A stretch of 64,000 bases of DNA from Phycisphaerales bacterium (GTDB taxonomy: Bacteria > Planctomycetota > Phycisphaerae > Phycisphaerales > UBA1924), in the NCBI GenBank assembly GCA_029260555.1, contig JAJDCZ010000022.1, positions 156,187 through 220,186 of the forward strand. The letters are read 5' to 3'. Shown here piece by piece: positions 1-9,196 of this stretch. The notes under the pieces are model-generated. The model saw only the letters and a program-made list of their open reading frames with translations. It searched no databases and had not been told where the DNA came from. The translations under genes were made by a program, and so were the position numbers. The first letter of the stretch is position 1. Each line of letters begins with the position of its first letter.

Positions 1-43
1 CAATGAGGATACCTTACTCTAAAACACAAAGGAAATCTCTGCT

Positions 44-487
44 ATGGGTGATGACGACCAACCAAAGATTATTGTTGATTCAGACTGGAAAGCCCAAGCA
101 CAGGCCGAGAAACAGAAAATTGCTGAAAAAGCCGATCAGGATGAGAAAAAACCAGCTCAGGGTGACCCCGGTGAACTGCCCCCGGCCGATTTCAATGAGT
201 TGCTTCGCCTTTTGATCGGCCCCGCCTTGATGTACATGGGAGGCGTACCTGACCCCCAGACCGGCAAAGCCATCGTGGCTCTGGACATCGCCAAGTACCA
301 TATTGACCTGCTCGGCGTTCTTGAAGACAAGACCAAAAACAACCTGTCAGAAGAAGAGAGTGAGGGCGTCAGACAAGTGCTCCACGAGCTTCGCTTGCGG
401 TATGTTGAGGTTGAAAAACTGGTCGCTGAAGCGGCTGCCAAAGGCGTGCAGACCATCGATCCCGCAGCCCCCGGCTCGCCCCTCTAA
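44..487 (+). CDS. DUF1844 family protein
   Basis: A 147-residue soluble protein of the DUF1844 family, whose biochemical role is not established. The first ~50 residues are charged and Gln/Glu/Lys-rich. The helical family domain follows at about residues 55-135, with a GVPDPQTGK turn and a DKTKNNLSEEES stretch matching the usual KTKxNL hallmark. There is no signal peptide or membrane segment, so it should be cytoplasmic. An AAAGGAAA ribosome-binding site at 28-35 supports the ATG. It lies 61 nt upstream of sdhC on the same strand and could be cotranscribed with the succinate dehydrogenase genes, but nothing in the sequence shows a functional link. Confidence 0.85.
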   Translation: MGDDDQPKIIVDSDWKAQAQAEKQKIAEKADQDEKKPAQGDPGELPPADFNELLRLLIGPALMYMGGVPDPQTGKAIVALDIAKYHIDLLGVLEDKTKNNLSEEESEGVRQVLHELRLRYVEVEKLVAEAAAKGVQTIDPAAPGSPL

Positions 488-548
488 AACTCCGAGTATC
501 GCATTCGGCCTTATTCATTTATGATCCCAGGCAGGAGGAATCGACTCC

Positions 549-1367
549 ATGGCCACCCAGAAAAACAGCCCCCTCCGTCAGCACCACTTCCTGCTCCGCA
601 GGCTTCATTCGCTTTCGGGAATCGTGCCCATCGGGGTCTTCCTCATCCTGCACCTGACGACCAACGCAACCATCTTGTGGGGCGTGCTCAACTCGCGTGC
701 TGGCTCAGACATGCTTGCACGAAGGGTCGGGACTTTTCAAGAGGAAGTCTCTTTCATCAACGGCCTGCCCGCCTTGCTCCTCATCGAACTCACCCTCTGG
801 ATCTCACTTGGGTTTCATTCCATCCTCGGCGTCTATTACGCCTTCTCGGGCAGACCCAATGTCCGTGAATACCCATACCCGGATAACTGGCGCTACACAC
901 TGCAAAGAGTCAGTGGCTATGTCGGCATCCTCTTCATCTTTTACCATGTCGCCACATTGCGATGGGGTTGGAGCTTCCTCGTGCCCGGTGGCACACAGTG
1001 GTCACACAACTTTGCTGCATCAACTCTGGCTGCTGCGATGCAAGGCTCAGAGCAAGGCTACACAGTTGCAGGCATTGCTGTTTCACTGTTTTACTTTGTT
1101 GGTGTAAGCCTGCTGGTATACCACTTTGCCAACGGTCTCTGGACCGCTGCCATCACCTGGGGGCTGACCATTTCAGAGCAAGCACAAAAACGCTGGGGCT
1201 TTGTGTGTGCGGGTCTGGGTGCAGGCATGATGCTGCTGGCTTGGGCTTCAATCATCGGCTTTGCCACACTCGATTACGATGCGGCTGCTGAGATCGAAGG
1301 GGCAATGCATTCTGAGACGAACATTCCTGCTGCTGCTCAAAGTCACGCAGACAACACGAATCCATAA
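549..1367 (+). CDS. sdhC: succinate dehydrogenase cytochrome b subunit
   Basis: Membrane anchor and haem b subunit of succinate:quinone oxidoreductase (complex II), 272 residues. It has five hydrophobic segments, as expected for the single-polypeptide (type B) anchor found in Bacillus, Chlamydia and related groups, so no separate sdhD is needed. Histidines suited to haem ligation sit in or near membrane segments: RRLHSLSG and LILHLTTN near the N-terminus, HSILGVYY, FYHVATLRWG and VYHFANGLW. The ATG at 549 follows a strong AGGAGG at 533-538. It is first of an sdhC-sdhA-sdhB operon with gaps of 39 and 30 nt, and the polypeptide ends in a short Ala/Glu/His-rich cytoplasmic tail. Confidence 0.93.
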   Translation: MATQKNSPLRQHHFLLRRLHSLSGIVPIGVFLILHLTTNATILWGVLNSRAGSDMLARRVGTFQEEVSFINGLPALLLIELTLWISLGFHSILGVYYAFSGRPNVREYPYPDNWRYTLQRVSGYVGILFIFYHVATLRWGWSFLVPGGTQWSHNFAASTLAAAMQGSEQGYTVAGIAVSLFYFVGVSLLVYHFANGLWTAAITWGLTISEQAQKRWGFVCAGLGAGMMLLAWASIIGFATLDYDAAAEIEGAMHSETNIPAAAQSHADNTNP

Positions 1368-1406
1368 AGCACACTGGCCCAGCTGGTGTAAGAGAGGCTG
1401 ATTCTC

Positions 1407-3395
1407 ATGGCAGACAAAAGAGTCATCATCGTTGGTGGGGGGCTGGCAGGTCTGGCAGCTGCAATACGCATCGCCGAAGCAGGGCTCGCGGTCGATCTGT
1501 TCTCAATGGTCCCCGTCAAACGCTCGCACTCCGTGTGCGCCCAAGGTGGGATCAATGCCTGCAACGAGGTCGCCCGCCAGCAAGGCTACAGCGAATATCA
1601 ACACTTTGATGAAACCCTCTATGGCGGGGATTACCTCGCAGATCAGGCGCCAGTGCTCGAAATGACCAACTTCGCGCCCAAGGTCATCGACCTGCTCGAT
1701 CGCATGGGTGTGCCTTTCAATCGCACTGCAGAAGGTTTTCGAGACCTGCGCCTTTTCGGTGGCTCGCTCTTCAAACGCACGCACTTTTCCGGTGCCACAA
1801 CCGGACAACAACTGCTCTACGCTCTGGACGAACAAGTCCGCAAGCTCGCAGTTCAAGGCAAAATCAACAAATACGAGTTCTGGGAGTTCCTCTGGCCCAT
1901 CTGTACAGAAGACACCGATGACAAACGCTGCATTGGTATTACTGCCCAGGACATGCGCACCATGCAGATCCGGTCTTTCCGAGGTGATGCGGTGGTCATG
2001 GCAACCGGCGGCTGCGGGCTGGTGTTCGGTAAAAGCACCAACTCCATCATCTGCACAGGTGGTGCAGCATCACGCTGTTACCAGGCGGGTGCGTGGTATG
2101 CCAATCCCGAAATGATACAGGTCCACCCAACCGCCATCCCCGGCGCTGACAAGTGCAGGCTGATGAGCGAATCTGCTCGTGGCGAAGGCGGGCGTGTCTG
2201 GGTTCCTCGCAAAAAGGGCGATGCCAGGCAGGCACGCGATATTCCTGAAAACGAACGCTGGTACTTCCTTGAAGAGAAATACCCCGGCTATGGCAACCTC
2301 GTGCCTCGCGACATCGCAACGCGCGAAATCTTCGACCTCTGTGTCAATCAGGACATGGGCGTTGATGGTCAAAACCAGGTCTATCTTGATCTGACCCACA
2401 TGGACCCCGGTTACCTCACCCGCAAGCTCGGCGGCATCCTCGAAATCTACGAAAAGTTCGTAGGCGTTGATCCCCGCTTTGAACCCATGAAAATCTTCCC
2501 CGCGGTTCACTATTCCATGGGAGGCATGTGGACACAATACACGCCTGGCAGTTATGAACCCTCATCCCCCCATGGCATGCACAACCCCTTTGATACTTCG
2601 CCCGTAGATAGCGACATCGGCAAAGGCATGGCACTGGGTGCTCCCAACAACATGCAGACCAACATCAAAGGCCTGTACGCCTTTGGCGAGGTGAACTTTG
2701 CCTACCACGGTGCCACCAGACTCGGTGCAAACGCCTTGCTCAGCTGCATTTTCGATGGTCTCTACAACGGCGTAAGTGTGGCAAACTATGTCAATGACTG
2801 TGAACCCAGCAAAAACCCCGCAGCCCAGTTCGATCAGAACATCTACGACGCAGCGGTCAAACAGGAGCAGGCCAAGGCCCAGAAACTGTTGAACTCGGTG
2901 AGTGATGGTCCCGCAGATGATGCCACCAATCCCTACAAAATTGGCTATGAGCTTGGCGTTGAAATCACTTCCGCCAGCACCGTCGTCAAGACTGGGAAGG
3001 GTCTGTCAGCATGCCTTGACAAAATCCACGCTCTCAATGATCGATATCAAAATGTTCGACTTGGCGATGCAGCATCGTGGACCAACCAGACGCTGTCATA
3101 CACACGGGCGATTGGCGACATGCTCGTGCTGGCTGAGGTGATTGTCAAAGGCGGCATTTTGCGTGAAGAAAGCCGAGGCAGCCACTATCGCCTGGATTTC
3201 CCGGACAGAAACGACGAAAAGTTCCTCAAGACCACGGTTGTCTCGTATCAGCCCGGTTCAGATGATCCCCATCAGGTGACCTTCCGTGATGTTGATACCC
3301 GTTTTGTAAAGCCCAGGCCTCGGACCTATGGCAAGACCGATACAAAAAACGCCGAATCAACCAAATCAGACCAACCCGAGACCGCCACCGCCTGA
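1407..3395 (+). CDS. sdhA: succinate dehydrogenase flavoprotein subunit
   Basis: Catalytic flavoprotein of complex II, oxidising succinate to fumarate and passing electrons to SdhB; 662 residues. The N-terminal FAD-binding loop GGGLAGLAAA is at about residues 10-19. SHSVCAQGGINA, near residues 36-48, contains the His expected to bind FAD covalently. Substrate-site elements include HPTAIPG, RGEGGRVW and TRLGANALLSC. The polypeptide is longer than the E. coli protein and ends in a Thr/Asp/Lys-rich tail. Length and the single-anchor context suit the group shared by Bacteroidetes, epsilon/deltaproteobacteria and planctomycetes. Those enzymes include both succinate dehydrogenases and fumarate reductases, so direction of operation is inferred from the aerobic-looking gene content. 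Confidence 0.95.
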   Translation: MADKRVIIVGGGLAGLAAAIRIAEAGLAVDLFSMVPVKRSHSVCAQGGINACNEVARQQGYSEYQHFDETLYGGDYLADQAPVLEMTNFAPKVIDLLDRMGVPFNRTAEGFRDLRLFGGSLFKRTHFSGATTGQQLLYALDEQVRKLAVQGKINKYEFWEFLWPICTEDTDDKRCIGITAQDMRTMQIRSFRGDAVVMATGGCGLVFGKSTNSIICTGGAASRCYQAGAWYANPEMIQVHPTAIPGADKCRLMSESARGEGGRVWVPRKKGDARQARDIPENERWYFLEEKYPGYGNLVPRDIATREIFDLCVNQDMGVDGQNQVYLDLTHMDPGYLTRKLGGILEIYEKFVGVDPRFEPMKIFPAVHYSMGGMWTQYTPGSYEPSSPHGMHNPFDTSPVDSDIGKGMALGAPNNMQTNIKGLYAFGEVNFAYHGATRLGANALLSCIFDGLYNGVSVANYVNDCEPSKNPAAQFDQNIYDAAVKQEQAKAQKLLNSVSDGPADDATNPYKIGYELGVEITSASTVVKTGKGLSACLDKIHALNDRYQNVRLGDAASWTNQTLSYTRAIGDMLVLAEVIVKGGILREESRGSHYRLDFPDRNDEKFLKTTVVSYQPGSDDPHQVTFRDVDTRFVKPRPRTYGKTDTKNAESTKSDQPETATA

Positions 3396-3425
3396 TGCAA
3401 TGGTCCAACACACTTGGAGAGTCCC

Positions 3426-4253
3426 ATGGCTCACGCCAGCACAATTAAAAACTTCAAAAACACACCCAAGCCTGACCGAACCGTGCAGTTTAGAATCAAA
3501 CGCTGCGATGGTCCGGGTCAGCCTAGCAGATACGAATCATTCAATGTGCCGATCGAATCAGGCTCGAATGTCATCAGTTGCCTGCAATACATCGCAGCCA
3601 ACCCAATCACCGTCACGGGCCAAAAAACAACGCCCGTCGTCTGGGATGCAGGCTGTCTTGAAGAAATCTGTGGTGCATGCACCATGGTCATCAATGGCAA
3701 AGTTCGCCAGTCATGCTCCTGCCTCATTGATGAATACGCTCCCCACGAAGGTGATGTGATCACGCTCGAGCCCATGAGCAAGTTCCCCGTCGTGCGAGAT
3801 CTCTGGGTCGATCGCCAGAGGCTGTTTGAAAGTCTGGAAAAAGTCAGTGCATGGGTGCCGATCGATGGCTCGTATGATCTGGGTCCTGGCCCGCAGGAAA
3901 CGCCTCAACAATCTGAGATGCGTTATACCCTCAGCACCTGCATGAGCTGTGGCTGCTGTCTGGAAGCCTGTCCGCAATATCAAAAAGAAGATGATGCCTC
4001 ATCCTGGGACACCTCCTTTATAGGAGCTGCTCCCCTGAGTCAGGCTCGGCTCTTCAACGAGCATGGCACCGGGCGTCAGCTCAAAGGCGCTCGTCTGGAT
4101 GCACTCATGGGTCCTGGTGGCATCAACGACTGTGGCAATGCCCAGAACTGCGTGAAGGTCTGCCCCAAGGAGATCCCACTGACCGAATCCATCGCTGCGG
4201 TAGGGCGGGCTGTCACCATCCATTCATTTACCAGATTCTTTACAGGCAAATAA
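3426..4253 (+). CDS. sdhB: succinate dehydrogenase iron-sulfur subunit
   Basis: Iron-sulfur subunit of complex II, about 275 residues. The N-terminal ferredoxin-like domain carries the [2Fe-2S] cysteines in CLEEICGACTM plus a distal Cys in VRQSC. The C-terminal domain has the CMSCGCCLEACP cluster motif and a second Cys group in CVKVCPKEIPL for the remaining [4Fe-4S]/[3Fe-4S] centres. The ATG at 3426 (MAHAST) is preferred over an in-frame TTG at 3414, because GGAGA lies 5-6 nt before it. It is the last gene of the sdhCAB operon; no obvious terminator hairpin follows before the next gene at 4371. Confidence 0.95.
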   Translation: MAHASTIKNFKNTPKPDRTVQFRIKRCDGPGQPSRYESFNVPIESGSNVISCLQYIAANPITVTGQKTTPVVWDAGCLEEICGACTMVINGKVRQSCSCLIDEYAPHEGDVITLEPMSKFPVVRDLWVDRQRLFESLEKVSAWVPIDGSYDLGPGPQETPQQSEMRYTLSTCMSCGCCLEACPQYQKEDDASSWDTSFIGAAPLSQARLFNEHGTGRQLKGARLDALMGPGGINDCGNAQNCVKVCPKEIPLTESIAAVGRAVTIHSFTRFFTGK

Positions 4254-4370
4254 TCCATCAGTACATGCTGAGGTTCCGGATAACCCCGTGACCGTTCTGA
4301 TCGATTCGTTTTTCCAAGACCTGACCAGCGAGGGATCAGCACAGCATACTGGCGTGCCGATGGTCAGAGC

Positions 4371-6134
4371 GTGAATGCTAAACGAAGTGCTCAATCAGGT
4401 GCCAAATCAGGCAGGTTATCACGGCTCGCCCCAGCTCCGCAAAAGGGCAACGGGTCTGGCAGTGCGGTGGTGGGGTTTGTTCTGGCATCATGTGCCTTGG
4501 TTGTGACAGCAACCTGGCTTGGTGCAGAGTGGATCAGCACCATTATTCTGGGGGTTCCAGCAGGTCTGTGGCTGATCGGAGCAGCACTTGCTGGTCGATC
4601 CCTGATGCATGCTTCAAAGCAGTTTGTTTTCAGAACTGTCACACTAGACAAATCAGTATCTAATCCTGGTACATCCCTTCAAGAACAAGCTCAATGTGGT
4701 CCAGATATGATCGTCACTGAGCAAGACGCTGTTGCAAGTTCACCAGAAGATCATCAGCCAGGTTTATTTGATGCGGTCGAGCAACAGCCTGATCTGGTTC
4801 TCAGTGATTCGGGCGTGCATGAAGAGCTTGGGCAGGGTTCACTCTTGCAAGCGGTGCTCAATGAGCAACAAGCCGAGTCTGCAAAGGCTGGGACAATCCA
4901 TACTCAAACTGAATCTGGCAATTCGGACAAGGCATCTGCGAGTCCTTCACGGGCTGCAATTTTGCATACTGTGGGTCGATGTCTGGATCTGGCTTCCTCA
5001 GGCACCGCTCGCATCGCAGCACATCAGTCAGACCAACTCAGCAACTCGCATCAGATCCATCAACGCCTGGTTACCTGGCAGGATCATTCCCCGACTATTG
5101 AAAGAGCGTTTCGCATTGGGCTGGATCTTCCCAAAGTTGATGCAGACCGAATCACCAGCTGCTCGCCAATTGCAAGCCATGTGCAGTGGGTCACTCTTCG
5201 TGCCGGGCGAAACGATGATGCCGACTGCCGGGCGCATGATCTTGATGCGCTCTTGCGCATGTCTGACGACCATCATCTGAGAATCTGCACACGCGAACAT
5301 GCAGGCTTTGAATCAGCCTGGTACGACTGGGCAATCAATCCGCCTTTGTTCTCGCTTGTCAGCCTGTTCCCCGGGCGCATTGATCCGCACCATGCCACGC
5401 TGGGGCGTATTGATCTTGCCGATTCAGCTCAGCGATCATCGGTCATGCTGCTTCTTGAAGCGGCAGCCTCACTTTCCCGCTCGCGTGACAGACTCTGGCT
5501 GGCAGATCGCCTCAAAGGCAGACTGGTGTGGGATCAGGATTCAGCCCGTGCCCGCGCCATCCTTGAACATCTGGTTCGCTCTGACGCGCTTGATATCGCG
5601 ATTGATGACCCAGAACCTGCACCCCTCTTGCGAATCAAGGCAAGACTCATCAGCGCCTGGCTCGGGAGTCAGCTCTGGCCTGATGAAGATCTGCTGGGAC
5701 GAGGTATGGAGCTCTGCGCAAAGATCCTCCGTGATGAGCCGATCACTCAGCTGCGTCACGCGGGCATTCTGCTGGCATTGGGTGAGGATGAAGCTGGAAT
5801 CAACGCGATGACGGCCCAGTGTCGACTGCTCAGAGACTCAGGCTGGTCACCAGGCTGTGACACGCTGGGCCTTGTGCAATCAGAGATCGAGCTTGGCCTG
5901 GATTCCCCCATGACACTGTCCCGCGTCGCCTGTGGCGTATGCCTGCTGGCAGCTCAAACACCAACCGACTGCCTGCGCTTTGTCCGTGATGACCTTGCTG
6001 ACGAGATGCGCTTCGCGCGCTGGCTCACGGGGCGTGATGCTGAGAGGGCGCTTCTGTTCAGGCTCTTTGATGCCTTTGAATGCGATGCAATGTCAGCAAC
6101 ACCCAGGCACACGGGTATTTCTCACGCAGCCTGA
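4371..6134 (+). CDS. hypothetical membrane protein, 587 residues
   Basis: No family recognised. Two hydrophobic segments at about residues 33-51 and 55-73 form a hairpin anchor. A Gln/Glu/Ser-rich linker of about 120 residues follows, then a soluble helical region of roughly 380 residues with many Asp-Arg-Leu patches (for example DRLWLADRLKGRL and DALDIAIDDPEP). No Walker, kinase, GGDEF or protease motif is visible. The late region could be repeat-like (TPR/Sel1-type helices), but the repeats are not clear enough to call. Start is GTG at 4371 with no convincing ribosome-binding site. It ends immediately next to the oppositely oriented small gene at 6135-6431. Confidence 0.7.
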   Translation: MNAKRSAQSGAKSGRLSRLAPAPQKGNGSGSAVVGFVLASCALVVTATWLGAEWISTIILGVPAGLWLIGAALAGRSLMHASKQFVFRTVTLDKSVSNPGTSLQEQAQCGPDMIVTEQDAVASSPEDHQPGLFDAVEQQPDLVLSDSGVHEELGQGSLLQAVLNEQQAESAKAGTIHTQTESGNSDKASASPSRAAILHTVGRCLDLASSGTARIAAHQSDQLSNSHQIHQRLVTWQDHSPTIERAFRIGLDLPKVDADRITSCSPIASHVQWVTLRAGRNDDADCRAHDLDALLRMSDDHHLRICTREHAGFESAWYDWAINPPLFSLVSLFPGRIDPHHATLGRIDLADSAQRSSVMLLLEAAASLSRSRDRLWLADRLKGRLVWDQDSARARAILEHLVRSDALDIAIDDPEPAPLLRIKARLISAWLGSQLWPDEDLLGRGMELCAKILRDEPITQLRHAGILLALGEDEAGINAMTAQCRLLRDSGWSPGCDTLGLVQSEIELGLDSPMTLSRVACGVCLLAAQTPTDCLRFVRDDLADEMRFARWLTGRDAERALLFRLFDAFECDAMSATPRHTGISHAA

Positions 6135-6431
6135 TCAAGCCTGAATGTCAATGTGGCTGGGTTGATCAGAGTCCCCAGCAGTGTCTTGAACCTGATCCTG
6201 CTTGTGCTCAGAGCGTTCACGATGTTGCTCTTGATGAGGCTCATGCCCCAGCCCGTCAATGGCTTCTGGCAAATCTACTTCAGATAGTGCGCCGCGAGCA
6301 GCATCCTTTGTCTTACCAGTTCGTTTTGGTTGCGAGTTTTCCTCTGCCGCCCGGTTTTTGCGCAATGCAACACGCTGGGTGTTGGCCACGCCTGCAACAG
6401 ACTGAGCGACATTGCTCCCGATACTGCTCAT
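6135..6431 (-). CDS. small conserved planctomycete-type protein
   Basis: A 98-residue hydrophilic protein beginning MSSIGSNVAQSVAGVANTQRV and ending HIDIQA. From memory, short proteins with this kind of N-terminus and an acidic/His-rich middle (here HEPHQEQHRERSEHKQDQ) recur in planctomycetes, with no known function; this cannot be checked here. There is no signal peptide or membrane segment. It is predicted on the minus strand, tail-to-tail with the gene ending at 6134. A plus-strand frame (6080-6433) overlaps it, but that frame is a read-through of the neighbouring gene's C-terminus and less protein-like. The ribosome-binding site is weak. Confidence 0.55.
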   Translation of the reverse strand: MSSIGSNVAQSVAGVANTQRVALRKNRAAEENSQPKRTGKTKDAARGALSEVDLPEAIDGLGHEPHQEQHRERSEHKQDQVQDTAGDSDQPSHIDIQA

Positions 6432-6567
6432 GAATAAAATATCGACCCAATTTGGGCACCTGCTTGACGGTTTTGTGCTCTATCTTGTGTTAGTGAGCCC
6501 TAAATAGCCTTGCAGACTACCAGATAGAGAGGGGCTTGATGGCTGGGCGATGTTGAATTGAGTGTTA

Positions 6568-7353
6568 TCAGACACCCAGGGTGTTCACGCCACAGTCTAC
6601 ATAAAGGTTTTCGCCGGTCACGCCTGCAGCCAGATCTGAAAGCAGATAGATCGCAGTATTGCCAACATCGCTCCCCACGACCGCGCGCCGAAGTGGAGCC
6701 CGGGCGATCGAATAATCAGCCATGGCATCCGTGCCTCCCACTGCAGATGATGCCAGCGTGCGCAGGTATCCGCCAGAAATGGTGTTGACACGAATATTGT
6801 GTTGACCGAGTTCCGCAGCCAGATATCGCGTGGAACATTCAAGTGCAGCTTTGGCAACCCCCATGACATTGTATCCGGGCACGACTTTTTCTGAGCCCAG
6901 ATACGACATCGCGATGATCGATCCGCCGCCGGTGTTGATCATGATCTCCTTGGCGCGCTGGGCCATCGCCACCAGCGTATAAGCTGAGATATCAATCGCG
7001 TTGAGGAACGCCTGGCGAGGCGTATCAGTAAATCCGTCAATCCGAAGCCACTCGCGTTCAGCAAATGCAATCGAATGCACCAGATAGTGCATGGCATCAA
7101 AGGATTCACGATATTTGGCAAAGACCGCGTCCATGTCCTCATCGCTGCCTGCATCCAGAGGCACCATCCAGGGATCCTGAATCCCTATTGCCTCAATGGC
7201 TTTACGGGTTCGTCTTTCGTTCTTAGCGCCCGGCAGATGTGTAAAAGCACATCGGCCGCCTTGCTCTGTGATGGATCGAGCAATGTGCCAGGCGTATGAG
7301 CGATCATTGGCGATACCAACGACCAACCCGGTTTTCCCTTCAAGCAGTCCCAT
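6568..7353 (-). CDS. fabI: enoyl-[acyl-carrier-protein] reductase (NADH)
   Basis: NAD(P)H-dependent enoyl-ACP reductase of type II fatty-acid synthesis, 261 residues and cytoplasmic, the usual length. It is a divergent short-chain dehydrogenase/reductase. The FabI-type nucleotide loop is GLVVGIANDRSYAWHIA at residues 9-25. The catalytic Tyr and Lys occur as YNVMGVAKA (the FabI-type Y-x6-K), and SIAFAERE is the region next to the acyl pocket. The C-terminus VTGENLYVDCG is the standard FabI/SDR closing motif. AAGGAA upstream of the ATG at 7353 supports the start. It is divergently transcribed from nadC across a 92-nt gap that must hold both promoters. Confidence 0.94.
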   Translation of the reverse strand: MGLLEGKTGLVVGIANDRSYAWHIARSITEQGGRCAFTHLPGAKNERRTRKAIEAIGIQDPWMVPLDAGSDEDMDAVFAKYRESFDAMHYLVHSIAFAEREWLRIDGFTDTPRQAFLNAIDISAYTLVAMAQRAKEIMINTGGGSIIAMSYLGSEKVVPGYNVMGVAKAALECSTRYLAAELGQHNIRVNTISGGYLRTLASSAVGGTDAMADYSIARAPLRRAVVGSDVGNTAIYLLSDLAAGVTGENLYVDCGVNTLGV

Positions 7354-7445
7354 AGATACGGATTCCTTATTAAATCTTCATGGATCGTAGGTGGTGTATG
7401 TTAGCCATTGTACACGGATCAGCCCGCTGTGACATATCATCACCC

Positions 7446-8402
7446 ATGATGGACCTCAACGCATGCTCCCTGAACGAACTCTACGAGTATTTCTCCTCGC
7501 TTGGTCTGATTCGCAGACTCCTGGAACTGGCCCACGACGAGGATCTGGGATCAGAGGCTCCCTGCGATGTAACCACACGCGTCTGTCAGCTTGATTCAAA
7601 CACAACACAGGCAGCAATTGTCACCCGCGAGCCATGTATTGTGGCAGGACTGGCTGTGATGAACGACCTGATCGAGGTTTTTGCACAAGATTGCCAATTT
7701 TCGCCTGTGCTTGCAGATGGTCAACAAGCACAGTCCAATCAAACTCTTGGGCATCTCACAGGTCCCGTGGATCAGATCCTGCGTCTGGAACGCCCCATGC
7801 TCAACCTGCTGGGCCGACTCAGTGGCATCGCCACGCGAACTGGTCGCTTTGTTCAAGCCTCAGCTGTTCATAACCGTGTGTATGACACACGCAAGACCAT
7901 TCCGGGCTTGCGACACCTTGAAAAATACGCTGTCCGTTGTGGCCAGGGCTCATGCCATCGTCTGGGTCTATATGACGCGGTTCTCATCAAGGACAACCAC
8001 ATCGCGCACTTGTCACTTGACGAGATGGGTCAATGGATTGCTGATGCAACTCATCGCGCCTGGCCTTTGCGAGCAAGTCAGGGCTTGCGCTTTGTCGAGG
8101 TTGAAGTTGACTCAATCGATCAACTCAAAAAACTGCTCACCATTGAGCAGGGGCTTGTCGACTTTGTGCTGCTGGACAACATGACGCTTGAAGAGCTGAG
8201 CCAGGCCGTCATCCTCCGCAACGAACTGACCAGCACCATTTTGCTCGAAGCTTCCGGAAATGTCACTCTCGATACCATTCACTCTATCGCTCAGACCGGT
8301 GTTGATCGCATTAGCGTGGGTTCACTCACACATCAGGCTGTGTGGGTGGATATTGGGCTGGATTTTTCAAAAACCGATCATATTAAAACGCACGATTCGT
8401 GA
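7446..8402 (+). CDS. nadC: nicotinate-nucleotide pyrophosphorylase (quinolinate phosphoribosyltransferase)
   Basis: Makes nicotinate mononucleotide, CO2 and pyrophosphate from quinolinate and PRPP in NAD synthesis. Visible family blocks are NLLGRLSGIATRT, DTRKTIPGLRHLEKYAV (PRPP/substrate Arg and Lys), DAVLIKDNHI, FVEVEVDS and the C-terminal ISVGSLTHQ phosphate-binding turn. The frame is open upstream to 7380, but the ATG at 7446 gives about 318 residues, closer to family length, and leaves room for the divergent fabI promoter. An ATG immediately after (7449) is equally possible. The stop codon overlaps the GTG start of birA (GTGA), so the two are translationally coupled. Biotin and NAD genes are often near each other, but no regulator is seen here. 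Confidence 0.93.
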   Translation: MMDLNACSLNELYEYFSSLGLIRRLLELAHDEDLGSEAPCDVTTRVCQLDSNTTQAAIVTREPCIVAGLAVMNDLIEVFAQDCQFSPVLADGQQAQSNQTLGHLTGPVDQILRLERPMLNLLGRLSGIATRTGRFVQASAVHNRVYDTRKTIPGLRHLEKYAVRCGQGSCHRLGLYDAVLIKDNHIAHLSLDEMGQWIADATHRAWPLRASQGLRFVEVEVDSIDQLKKLLTIEQGLVDFVLLDNMTLEELSQAVILRNELTSTILLEASGNVTLDTIHSIAQTGVDRISVGSLTHQAVWVDIGLDFSKTDHIKTHDS

Positions 8403-9196
8403 ATACGCCAGGCCCACTGCAATCATGGTCCAATTCCATTGAGCAGGTGCTTCAAAGCAACCCTCAAGGCACCATTAACCGAGCTGTCGCACTCGAATCC
8501 GTCAGCTCTACGCAAGATATTGCTGTAAAGTTGGCAAATGGTCAACCCGGACTCATGGTTCTGGCAGGTTCACAGACTCAGGGCCGAGGCACCCAGGGCA
8601 AAACCTGGCACCAACAGCCAGCCCTCGCGCTGGCCTGCTCATTTGCACTCGCTTCCACATCTGAAAAGTCGTGGCGCCTCTCGCTGGCTGGCGCATTGGC
8701 AATCCGCAGTACTGCTTCAACGCTTCTGGGTGATGATCAGCTCCTGGGCTTGCGCTGGCCCAACGATATTGTGCTTTGTGAAGATCCCGTGCGCAAACTC
8801 GCAGGCGTTCTTGTTGAACAGTTTGATAGCCTTTACATTCTGGGCATCGGCACCAACATCCTTCAGCAGACTCACGACTGGCCCCGGGAGTTGCAATCCT
8901 GCACCGTGTCACTTGCCCAGCTTGGCTATCAGAACTTACGCATCGCGGTTGCACAAGAGCTGGTTCTCGCACTTAACCGCATGTTGCTTCTGAGCGATAC
9001 CCAAATCCTGCAGCAGTTTGCTCTGCATGATGCGATCACAGGCAAAGCTGTCAGCCTCGTCTGGAACAACCACCAATACACAGGCGTTGTGCGCCAGCTT
9101 GACCCTTTGGGCAGCATTGTGCTTGAGCAGGGCGATGGAATGTGCATTGAGATTCCTGCCATGAGCTGTTCGATGGTGCGTGTTCAGGAAAGCTGA
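8399..9196 (+). CDS. birA: biotin--[acetyl-CoA-carboxylase] ligase
   Basis: Activates biotin with ATP and attaches it to the biotin carboxyl carrier protein. The polypeptide has 265 residues, with no N-terminal helix-turn-helix, so it is a monofunctional (group I) ligase rather than a repressor. Key blocks are SVSSTQD, the biotin/ATP loop GRGTQGKTWH, LRWPNDIV (catalytic Lys region follows in RKLAGVLVE) and LGIGTNI. The C-terminal SH3-like cap is about residues 215-265. The GTG start overlaps the nadC stop by four bases, supporting coupled translation. Its 3' end overlaps the convergent HIT gene by 13 nt. Confidence 0.93.
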   Translation: MNTPGPLQSWSNSIEQVLQSNPQGTINRAVALESVSSTQDIAVKLANGQPGLMVLAGSQTQGRGTQGKTWHQQPALALACSFALASTSEKSWRLSLAGALAIRSTASTLLGDDQLLGLRWPNDIVLCEDPVRKLAGVLVEQFDSLYILGIGTNILQQTHDWPRELQSCTVSLAQLGYQNLRIAVAQELVLALNRMLLLSDTQILQQFALHDAITGKAVSLVWNNHQYTGVVRQLDPLGSIVLEQGDGMCIEIPAMSCSMVRVQES

